Below, one piece after another: positions 50,144 to 57,621 of a stretch of DNA of 64,000 bases. The stretch covers positions 421,917 to 485,916 of the forward strand of contig NZ_JOBF01000002.1 in assembly GCF_000718635.1 (NCBI RefSeq). The letters run 5' to 3'. The notes beneath the pieces are model-generated. The model saw only the letters and a program-made list of their open reading frames with translations, was not told the origin of the DNA and searched no databases. The position numbers were made by a program, and so were the translations under genes. This DNA is from Streptomyces varsoviensis. GTDB lineage: Bacteria; Actinomycetota; Actinomycetes; Streptomycetales; Streptomycetaceae. Positions within the stretch are counted from its first letter, which is position 1. Each line of letters begins with the position of its first letter.

Positions 50144-51265
50144 TCAGCCTGCCAGGGCTGAAACTGACCGCGCCCTTTCGATTTCGGTGGCCGGATAAGG
50201 GGTTCGCTTGCTGGTGGTGAGCAGGCGGTGATGGAAGTCGTCCAGTGCCAGGGAAGCGCGGGCGTGCCGGTAGATGAGGGTGGCGATTTCGGGCGGGACG
50301 CCGGTGGGCCTTTTGCCCGCGAGCCAGGCGCGCAGGAACGCTTCGTGCGACGCGTGGCCGCCGCGTACGCCTTCGGGCAGGTGGTGGCGGAGCAGATGAC
50401 CGGGGATGAAACAGGCGTCGTACGAACGGTGTCGGGCGAGGAACTCGGCTTCGTCCTCGGAGAGTTGAAAGCCGGAACTGAGTGCGAGGCCGAAGTCCGC
50501 GAAATAGAGCAACTGTCCATCGGTCAGGACGTTATGGAAATGAGCGTCGAAGTGTACGAGCCCACGGGAACTCATAAAGGCGGCCCCGCGCGCCAACTCG
50601 TCCTCCACCCACGCGTACGCCGAACCATCCGCCTCCCGCGCAGCGGCCTGGCGGTCGGCCAGCCACGCGGAGAGCGTCTGAGGCACGTACTCCAGAAAGA
50701 GGACAAGACTGGCGGAGGCCTGGCCGATGGCCCGCAACCGCCTGCGCACGGCCGACGAACCCTCCCAATGCGCGACGGCTCCCTCAATGCCGCCGAATTC
50801 GTCGGCGAAGCCCTGGGGCGGAGAGTCCGGAAGGACCCGCCAGTGGTACATGAGCGGAAAGCCCGAGTATTCGCCGGCCAGCACCCAATTGGTGGTCATC
50901 GTATGCACGGCCAACTCGCGCCAGGCCCCGAAACCGGCCGACCCTACCCCGTACTGGTAGAACATCGGCAGCCCGAATACGTTCGCCGTCGACCGTACGT
51001 TCTCCGGCCGCGTCTCGATGTCCGTCAAGGGAACGCGCTTGACGAAGACCCGGGCCCCATCGACCTCCAGCTCCGCCGACCTGCCGCCGAGCCCGGCTCC
51101 GAGCGGGGTCGCGGCGGCCACGGCCTCGCCGAGCCGGCGGTCGCTCAGCAGAGACAGGCGCGTGGAGACGGTTCCGTAGTGGGCCAGGCGGGCGGAATGC
51201 CTCGAATCCGGTCGCGATCGACCCGCCGACGGCTCCCCGTCCTTCCCCGCCCCCTGAACCGCCAC
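50144..51265 (-). CDS. Protein-kinase-fold phosphotransferase
   Basis: The 373-residue protein shows kinase-like motifs: ARVFVKRVPL with the ATP-binding Lys (residue ~75), LVHFDAHFHNVLTDG as catalytic loop (HxDxxxxN) and LLYFADFGLAL with the metal-binding DFG. There is no membrane segment or extracellular domain as in typical Streptomyces Ser/Thr kinases, and the catalytic loop has HFDAHFHN rather than HRDLKPSN, closer to APH/Rio-like groups. GTG at 51265 was used. Substrate unknown; it stands alone. Confidence 0.75.
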   Translation of the reverse strand: MAVQGAGKDGEPSAGRSRPDSRHSARLAHYGTVSTRLSLLSDRRLGEAVAAATPLGAGLGGRSAELEVDGARVFVKRVPLTDIETRPENVRSTANVFGLPMFYQYGVGSAGFGAWRELAVHTMTTNWVLAGEYSGFPLMYHWRVLPDSPPQGFADEFGGIEGAVAHWEGSSAVRRRLRAIGQASASLVLFLEYVPQTLSAWLADRQAAAREADGSAYAWVEDELARGAAFMSSRGLVHFDAHFHNVLTDGQLLYFADFGLALSSGFQLSEDEAEFLARHRSYDACFIPGHLLRHHLPEGVRGGHASHEAFLRAWLAGKRPTGVPPEIATLIYRHARASLALDDFHHRLLTTSKRTPYPATEIERARSVSALAG

Positions 51266-51396
51266 GGAACCATCACCTTCCCCAAGACCTCCGACGACTG
51301 TCCGCGACGGTACAGGCCGTACGAACGCGTACGGGGGCCGGGTCGTACGGGGGAGGGGTGGGGGCTCCGCGGAGGAGCCCTACGCGGCCACCCCGC

Positions 51397-51801
51397 TCAG
51401 ACGCCGAGCGCGTGCCCCGTCGTCTCGTCCACATGGCCCGGCACCTCGTCGTGGCGATCACCCACGCTCAGCGTCCCCGAGGGCTCGAACATGAGGATCG
51501 CCGCGCCGGACGGGGCGGCCGGCTTGTGTTCCGTACCTCGGGGCACGGTGAAGACCGCCCCCTTCGGGAGCAGCACCGTACGCTCGCCCGCGGGCTCGCG
51601 CAGCGAGATGTGCAGTTCCCCGTCGAGCACCAGGAAGAACTCGTCGGTGTCGTCGTGGGCATGCCAGATGTGCTCGCCCTCGACCTTCGCGATCCGGACG
51701 TCGTAGTCGTTCACGCGCTCGACGATGCGAGGGCTCCAGAGTGCGTCGAAGGAGGCCAGAGCCTCGCTGAGGTGCAGTGGCGGGCGGGGTTCGTTACTCA
51801 T
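51397..51801 (-). CDS. Cupin domain protein
   Basis: The 134-residue protein is a canonical single cupin: EGEHIWHAHDDTDEFFLVLD matches G(X)5HXH(X)3-4E(X)6G, and VFTVPRGTEHKPAA the second motif, so a metal is likely bound by three His and one Glu. A phosphomannose-isomerase-like or dioxygenase-like role is possible but unproven. It is divergent from a GlxA regulator gene with 52 bp between the start codons, which suggests shared regulation. Confidence 0.88.
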   Translation of the reverse strand: MSNEPRPPLHLSEALASFDALWSPRIVERVNDYDVRIAKVEGEHIWHAHDDTDEFFLVLDGELHISLREPAGERTVLLPKGAVFTVPRGTEHKPAAPSGAAILMFEPSGTLSVGDRHDEVPGHVDETTGHALGV

Positions 51802-51853
51802 GGGTCCATCGTGAACGGTGTCGTACGCGAGGCGTGAGTGATACGAATTGCAT

Positions 51854-52918
51854 ATGGCGAAAGAATCCTCGCACGCGGACGTGCGGGCCCAGAGCCGAGT
51901 CGCCCAGAGCCGAGTCCAGGCCCGAGGACACCAGATACACCAGGCACACCAGGTCCAGGGACGCGTCCCCCGTGTCGTCGTGATCGTCGACGAGAACTCG
52001 AACCCCTTCGAGCTCGGCTGCGCGACCGAGATCTTCGGCCTGCGCAGACCGGAGATCGGACGCGATCTCTACGAGTTCGCGCTCTGCTCCCCGGACCCCC
52101 GCACCCTGATGCGGGACGGTTTCTTCACCCTCACGGGAGTCGCCGACCTGTCGGCGGCCGACACGGCGGACACCTTGATCGTCCCCAACCGCCCCGACAT
52201 CGAGGTGCCCCGCCGCCCCGCCGTGCTCGATGCCGTCCGAAGGGCGCACGCGCGCGGTGCGCGCCTGATCGGATTCTGCAGCGGGGCCTTCACGCTCGCC
52301 GAGGCCGGAGTCCTCGACGGGCGCCGGGCCACCGCGCACTGGCAATGGGCGGATTCCTTCCGGGCCCGCTTCCCCTCCGTCCACCTCGCACCCGACGTGC
52401 TGTTCGTGGACGACGGCGACATCCTCACGGCGGCGGGCAGCGCGGCCGCCCTCGACCTCGGCCTGCACGTGGTCCGCCGCGACTACGGCGCGGAGATCGC
52501 CAACGCCGTGAGCCGGCGGCTGGTCTTCGCCGCGCACCGCGACGGCGGACAGCGGCAGTTCGTGGAGCGCCCCATGCCCGATGTGCCCGACGAATCCCTG
52601 GCACCCGTCCTGGCCTGGGCCCAGCAACGTCTGGAAGCACCGCTCACGGTCGCCGACCTCGCCTCGCACGCGGCGGTGAGCCCGGCGACCCTGCATCGGC
52701 GCTTTCAGGCGCAACTGGGCACGACGCCCCTGGCCTGGCTCACCGGAGAACGGCTCGCCCTGGCATGCAGGCTCATCGAACGCGGCGAGGGCCGGTTCGA
52801 GACGGTCGCCCGGCGCAGCGGACTCGGGACCGCCGCCAATCTGCGCACGCTGATGCGCCGCGAGACGGGCATCACCCCGTCGGCGTACAAACGCCGGTTC
52901 GGGCCGGGAGCGAGTTGA
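51854..52918 (+). CDS. GlxA family transcriptional regulator
   Basis: The 354-residue protein has an N-terminal Gln/His-rich extension (~40 residues), a DJ-1/PfpI-like domain (VVVIVDENSNPFELGCATEI; LIGFCSGAFTLAEAGVLDGR with the GCSG-type elbow) and a C-terminal AraC HTH pair (LASHAAVSPATLHRRFQAQL, then ARRSGLGTAANLRTLMRRET). ATG at 51854 was chosen over TTG 51848. It is divergent from the cupin gene, its probable target. It is not a recent duplicate of the GlxA gene at 12.5-13.5 kb. Confidence 0.88.
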   Translation: MAKESSHADVRAQSRVAQSRVQARGHQIHQAHQVQGRVPRVVVIVDENSNPFELGCATEIFGLRRPEIGRDLYEFALCSPDPRTLMRDGFFTLTGVADLSAADTADTLIVPNRPDIEVPRRPAVLDAVRRAHARGARLIGFCSGAFTLAEAGVLDGRRATAHWQWADSFRARFPSVHLAPDVLFVDDGDILTAAGSAAALDLGLHVVRRDYGAEIANAVSRRLVFAAHRDGGQRQFVERPMPDVPDESLAPVLAWAQQRLEAPLTVADLASHAAVSPATLHRRFQAQLGTTPLAWLTGERLALACRLIERGEGRFETVARRSGLGTAANLRTLMRRETGITPSAYKRRFGPGAS

Positions 52919-52953
52919 CGGCGGCAGAGGAGGCCGGAAGCCGGAGGTCGGAA

Positions 52954-53033
52954 GGCAGCGCCCCCGGAAGACAGCGCCACCGGATGGCAGCGCCACCGGA
53001 AGACAGCACGACCGGATGGCAGCGCGACCGGAA
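52954..53033. repeat. 16-bp tandem repeat, five copies
   Basis: Five contiguous 16-bp units alternate between GGCAGCGCCACCGGAA and GACAGCGCCACCGGAT types, giving a 32-bp higher-order period. The array lies between the convergent ends of the GlxA gene (52918) and the Clp-N/HTH gene (53051). Confidence 0.88.
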
Positions 53034-53050
53034 GCGGCGGATCAGCCGAT

Positions 53051-53836
53051 TCAAGCCCCCGGGCCCACCGCGGCGTCGGGGGCATCCGAACCCGACGTGG
53101 CCTCCGAAACGGCCGCGGCCTCCGAACCCTCCGCGGCGTCCGGACCCTCCGCCGCGTCACCGGAATCGCCCGGAACGAAGCCGGCCTCGGTCAGGACGGC
53201 GGCGGCCACTCCGCGGCCGACCTGGGCCAACCCGAGGAGCAGGTCGTCGCAGTCGATGCGATCGGAGCCCTTCTCTTCGGATCGCGTCTCGGCGAGGGCC
53301 ATGGCCTTGCGGGAGTAGGGGGTCCAGGCGATGCGCTCGGCGGCCTGCGAAGCGCCCATGCTCAGCCGGCCCGCGACCGACCGGTGCACGGCCTCCGGAG
53401 AGACGCCGGCGGCCCGCAGGAACCGGGTGGCGCTGTTGTCCTCCGACGTCAGCCCCCACAACAGGTGCTCGGTGCCGATGTAGTTGTTGCGGTGGTGCAC
53501 CGCCGCCCGCCTGACGTGCGCCATCGCCTGGCGGAGCCCGTCCGACATCGTCTCGGGGCCGTACCGCTTGTGCGGGGCGTGGAAGCGCTGCTGGGCCGCC
53601 TGCCGGGTCACGCCCAGGGACACGCCGATGTCCGTCCACGAGTTGCCGTGCATCCGGCAGTGCTCGACGTAGTCCTCCACCAGGTCGTCCGCCAAGGACT
53701 GCAATTGCCCCGCGAGTTGGGCGGCGACCCCCAGCAGGGCCAGCCAGTCGGGCTGTTCTTGTCCGCCGGGTCGGTGCGCGGTGTCGCACCTCCGGTCGAC
53801 TTCCGCGATGAGTTCGTCCAGGTCTGGAAGAGCCAT
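53051..53836 (-). CDS. Clp-N domain protein with helix-turn-helix
   Basis: The 261-residue protein starts with a helical region ending in an HTH (SWTDIGVSLGVTRQAAQQRF, residues ~66-85). Two Clp-N (ClpC/ClpA amino-terminal) repeats follow (RRAAVHHRNNYIGTEHLLWG; SRKAMALAETRSEEKG...DDLLLGLAQ), then an acidic Ala/Gly/Ser tail. No AAA+ ATPase domain is present, so it is a sensor or adaptor fused to DNA binding rather than a chaperone. A 43-bp palindrome begins 4 bp before its ATG and probably holds its own operator. Confidence 0.85.
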   Translation of the reverse strand: MALPDLDELIAEVDRRCDTAHRPGGQEQPDWLALLGVAAQLAGQLQSLADDLVEDYVEHCRMHGNSWTDIGVSLGVTRQAAQQRFHAPHKRYGPETMSDGLRQAMAHVRRAAVHHRNNYIGTEHLLWGLTSEDNSATRFLRAAGVSPEAVHRSVAGRLSMGASQAAERIAWTPYSRKAMALAETRSEEKGSDRIDCDDLLLGLAQVGRGVAAAVLTEAGFVPGDSGDAAEGPDAAEGSEAAAVSEATSGSDAPDAAVGPGA

Positions 53837-53839
53837 GAG

Positions 53840-53882
53840 GCAAGTACGCCTTGACAGTTCGAAATTGTCAAGGCGTACTTGC
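53840..53882. promoter_or_regulatory. 43-bp palindrome with mirrored TTGACA boxes
   Basis: Arms 53840-53856 and 53866-53882 are perfect 17-bp reverse complements around a 9-bp centre with TTCGAA. Each arm supplies a TTGACA -35 box (53851-53856 on plus; mirrored 53866-53871 on minus), and 17 bp further on each strand lies CGTACT. The element can thus fire in both directions, toward the Clp-N/HTH gene (4 bp away) and the hydrolase gene at 53988. It is a strong candidate for a self-controlled bidirectional promoter/operator. Confidence 0.7.
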
Positions 53883-53987
53883 GTGTGTGGGCGGGCCTTC
53901 CGAGCGGTCCCCCGCGCCGACGCCCCGCGCCGGCCCCTACGAGCGGGAGCTGGCCCTCCCCCGAGAGGGCGGCGCTAGCATGCGCCC

Positions 53988-54761
53988 ATGCGTGAGTCCT
54001 TCACGGTTGATCGGCAACGCTTCTCATTTCTGGACTTCGGCGGCCCGGGCCTCCCGCTCCTGGCGTTCCACGGGCATTACAACGAGGCGTCGACGTTCGC
54101 CCCGCTGGCCGAGGCGCTGGCGCCGCGGTGGCGGGTGTTCGCCCTGGACCAGCGCGGTCATGGTGAGTCCGACCGCGCCCAGAGCTATCAACGGTCCGAC
54201 TACGTGGCCGATATCGCGGCCTTCCATCATCACCTGGGCCTCGGCCCCGTAGCGGTACTCGGCCATTCCTTGGGCGGCGTGAACGCCTATCAATACGCCG
54301 CACGCCACGCGGACCAGGTCACCGCTCTCATCGTCGAGGACGTCGGCGCCGAATTGAACGCCGACTGGTCCCTCGCTACGAGCCTGCCGCGCCACTCCTC
54401 CTCCCGCGAGGAATTGACCTCGGCGCTCGGCGCGACGGCACCCTATCTGGAGTGCGCCTTCCGCCAATTCGGCGATGGCGGCTGGGGTTTCTCCTTCGAC
54501 ATCGATCACACAGTGGAGTCCCATAAAGCCCTCACCGGTGACCACTGGGGAGATTGGAATTCGGTAATCTGCCCCACCCTGCTCATCCGTGGAACGGACA
54601 GTGAGGTACTGACGCGCGAGCACGCCCAGCAAATGATCGCCCGCCGGGCCGGCCAGGCACAGTTGGCCGAAATCCCCGCCGGGCACGTCGTGCACCACGA
54701 CGCTCCTGAGCAGGTAGCCGCTGCTGTGCGTTCCTTCCTGTCCCAACTCTACGTCGGCTAA
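53988..54761 (+). CDS. Alpha/beta hydrolase
   Basis: The 257-residue protein has HGHYNEASTF (oxyanion region), the nucleophile elbow GHSLGG near residue 92, an acid in IRGTDSEVL and His in IPAGHVVHHD. It belongs to the broad epoxide-hydrolase/haloperoxidase/esterase group, so the substrate is open. TAGCAT lies 6 nt before the ATG and no ribosome binding site is seen, suggesting a leaderless transcript, in addition to any transcription from the palindrome at 53840-53882. Confidence 0.87.
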   Translation: MRESFTVDRQRFSFLDFGGPGLPLLAFHGHYNEASTFAPLAEALAPRWRVFALDQRGHGESDRAQSYQRSDYVADIAAFHHHLGLGPVAVLGHSLGGVNAYQYAARHADQVTALIVEDVGAELNADWSLATSLPRHSSSREELTSALGATAPYLECAFRQFGDGGWGFSFDIDHTVESHKALTGDHWGDWNSVICPTLLIRGTDSEVLTREHAQQMIARRAGQAQLAEIPAGHVVHHDAPEQVAAAVRSFLSQLYVG

Positions 54762-54858
54762 AGGACGGAGGCCCCGGTGGGGGGTGGTATCAAGGCCACC
54801 CCGCTTCCGGGGGGTTCTCGGATGTCGGGGCGGGCGACGCGCCCGTAGCCTCCGTTGC

Positions 54859-56238
54859 ATGAGAGACGAGACGCACACCACGCCCAACGCCCCCAACGCC
54901 CCCAACGCCCCACGCAAGGACCGCTCTTGGTGGACAAGGCGCGGGCTCGCCGCCGCCGGGGCCCTGCTGCTGGCCACAGCCGCCGCGGCACCGGCAGTCG
55001 CCGCGGCACCGGCAGCCACTGCCCCATCAGCAGCCGCGAAGGCACCAGCAGGCCCCGCGGCACCAGCGACCTCGGTGGCGGGACTCGCCGAGCCGCCGCC
55101 CCGGACGGCGGCCGGAAGCACCAGCGCCTCCCGAGGCGCGTTGATATCCGTCACCCCGGTCGCCGTCCACGACGCCGAGCAGGTCAGGAAGTTCCTCGCC
55201 GAGTACGGGACGGCCGCCGACTCCGTACGGCACGGCGTACGGGCGTACAAGCTGACCTACCGGACCGTCGACCCGCACGGAAAACCCACCACGGCCACCG
55301 GCCTGCTCACCCTCCCCATCGGCGGCGCCCACCGTCTCGACGTGGTCTCCGACACGCACGGCACGATGGTGAACCGCTCGTACGCGCCCTCCGTGGCCGA
55401 GGACTACGGCCGTATCCCCTCCTACCTGAACGCCGGCGCCGGACGCGCGGTCGCCGCACCCGACTACCTGGGCCTCGGCGAGGGCCCCGGCCGCCACCCG
55501 TACCTGGACAACCGCTCGGCGGTCACGGCGTCGGTCGACATGCTGCGAGCGGCCAGTACGGCGGCGGACCGCCTCGGCCGCCCGCTCACCGGCGACGTCT
55601 ACGCGACCGGCTTCTCCCAGGGCGGTCAAGTCGCGATGGCGCTGGGGCGGGCGCTGCAAGAGGGCGCCGACCGGCACTTCCGGCTGAAGGCACTGGCGCC
55701 GATCAACGGCCCGTACGACCTGGAGGGCCACGAGATACCGGCACTCTTCGACGGCCGGGTCAACGACACCAGCGGCGTCCTCTACGCCTCGTACTGGCTC
55801 GTCGCCCAGAACCGCCTGCGCCCCCTGTACCAGGACCCGGCCGAGGCGTTCCGCGCGCCGTACGCGAGCCGCGTCGAGGACCTGTACGACGGCGAGCACA
55901 GCGAGGAGGAGATCCTGGCGGCGCTGCCCGCCACGGTCGAGCAGATGCTCACACCCGCGTTCCGCGCGAAGATGCAGCACCCCAGCGGCGCCCTGCTGGC
56001 GGCCATGCGCGCCGCCGACCGCGCCTGCGACTGGAAGCCCGCCGCACCGGTACGCCTCTACGCGGCCTCCGGCGATACGGACGTGCCGATCGGCAACGCG
56101 ACCAGTTGCGCCGCCCGACTGGCCGCCCACGGCGCGCACGCTCCGGTACTGGACCAGGGGGACCTGGGCCACACCGACTCGTTCAAGGCGGCGGCACCGA
56201 AGGTGACACGTTTCTTCGACGCCGTACGCGACCGGTGA
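54859..56238 (+). CDS. Secreted alpha/beta hydrolase (secretory lipase-like)
   Basis: The 459-residue precursor has an N-terminal NAP repeat (PNAPNAPNAP), an Arg-rich stretch and a hydrophobic signal (LAAAGALLLATAAAAPAVAA, cleavage near residue 50), followed by a Pro/Ala linker. The catalytic domain has VVSDTHGT, APDYLGLGEG, the elbow GFSQGG near residue 255, and late DLGHTDS with a candidate His, like LIP-type secretory lipases. TAGCCT lies 7 nt before the ATG without a ribosome binding site, so the mRNA is probably leaderless. Confidence 0.85.
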   Translation: MRDETHTTPNAPNAPNAPRKDRSWWTRRGLAAAGALLLATAAAAPAVAAAPAATAPSAAAKAPAGPAAPATSVAGLAEPPPRTAAGSTSASRGALISVTPVAVHDAEQVRKFLAEYGTAADSVRHGVRAYKLTYRTVDPHGKPTTATGLLTLPIGGAHRLDVVSDTHGTMVNRSYAPSVAEDYGRIPSYLNAGAGRAVAAPDYLGLGEGPGRHPYLDNRSAVTASVDMLRAASTAADRLGRPLTGDVYATGFSQGGQVAMALGRALQEGADRHFRLKALAPINGPYDLEGHEIPALFDGRVNDTSGVLYASYWLVAQNRLRPLYQDPAEAFRAPYASRVEDLYDGEHSEEEILAALPATVEQMLTPAFRAKMQHPSGALLAAMRAADRACDWKPAAPVRLYAASGDTDVPIGNATSCAARLAAHGAHAPVLDQGDLGHTDSFKAAAPKVTRFFDAVRDR

Positions 56239-56318
56239 CACGCCCTGCCACGTCACACCGCCGGGTACGGGACCGGGGGCCCGTACCCGGCGGCACCGGA
56301 TTGCCGACCGCTCCCGGA

Positions 56319-57450
56319 TCACACCTCCGCGGCGTCGGCGGGCCCCTGGATGAGCTGAAGCATCTGCTCCATGACGGCGACGGGCAACGCCGGGTGCTGG
56401 GCCGCCTCCCGCGCCGCGTGGGGGTCCCACAGCAGCCGGATCAGTACCCGCGCGGGCAGTTCGGGGTGCTGGGCGGCCGCGTGACGCACGCTCGCGTCCG
56501 GGTCGTCGAGCAGCCGCACCGCCGACGCGGCCGTCAACCGGGGATCGGCCGCCGTCCGGCACCGTACGTGCTGATCGGCGTCCCGACTGAGCCGCCCGAC
56601 CAGCGCGGCGGTCGACGCCGGGTCGTCGAGGGCCAGGCGGCGCATCCGCGGGTTGGGGTCGTCGGCGTAGCGGAGCAGACCGTGACGGGGGAAGTTCGGG
56701 TGGCCGCGGGGACGGTGCGGGGTACTGAGGCTGCCCGACCACCACTGACACACTCTCAGCAGCATCTCCGCGTCGTCGCAGGACTCCGCGAGGAAGAGCT
56801 GCACCACGCGGTCGTCGTCGCGGGCCAGGCGTGCGACGACATCCGGCGGGAGGCGCCGGGCCCGGGCGACGCTCCTGCGGACGAGGGGGTGCGCGGAGGC
56901 GGTGAGGCGGCGCATGGCGCTCGGGTCGTCGTGCAGCGCCACGACCCAGTCGAGCGAGCGATAGTGCACCCCCGGATCGAAGTCGACGGGGATGCGCGCC
57001 CGCTCTTCCTCGGTGAGTTCGGAGCGCGTGGCCACCTCGCCACGGACGCTCGGCGTCGGTGAGTTCTACTCGCCGGTCCACGGCGGTCATGGTGAGCGCC
57101 CACCGGACCCGGACTTCCCGTTCGCCGAGTATCAGGCGGGCCCACTGCTCAGCGGTGAGCGCCTGGGTGTCGGCCAGCGACTGCCGCAACAGCCGGTCCG
57201 GGTGGGCCATGGCCGCCTCGACCACCGCCTCCGGCAGCGGGCGGTACAGGAGCCAGTCCGACCACCCCAGGAGCCTGTGGCGCAGGTCATCGGAGGCGGC
57301 GGGGTTGAGCACCAGCCCATTCGCCCACGCCCGACGCATCCTCCCGGACAACCCATGCCCTTCGCCCCGTCCCCGCCCCCGCCCCTGACGCCAGGCCGCC
57401 CAAGCGGCATCCGGCTCGTGATCAATGCCGTCGTCTCTCCCACCCGCCAT
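56319..57450 (-). pseudogene. LRV/HEAT-like repeat gene with one frameshift
   Basis: Reading from ATG 57450, a repeat protein runs (NPAASDDLRHRLLGWSDWLL, AHPDRLLRQSLADTQ) up to RVELTDAE. At about 57048 the frame must shift by one base to continue VRGEVATRSELTEEERARI and then about 230 more residues (DDPDASVRHAAAQHPELPAR) to the stop at 56319. Both halves have matching leucine-rich-variant/HEAT-like repeats. One extra C at 57048 explains the break. A gene start at 57035 would give only the C-terminal half. A sequencing error remains possible. Confidence 0.72.
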
Positions 57451-57621
57451 GGGCCACATCCTGCCGGAACTCCTGATCAACGGTCCGCCGCCCGCGCCGC
57501 GTACGGGATGCGCCGCGTACAGGCTGCGTCGCGCACAGGATGCCAGGCGTACGGGATTCGCACGCCATAGGTACGAGATCCGTACGGTAGGTGGGCTAGG
57601 GTGGCGGCCAGGAGGTGTTGC

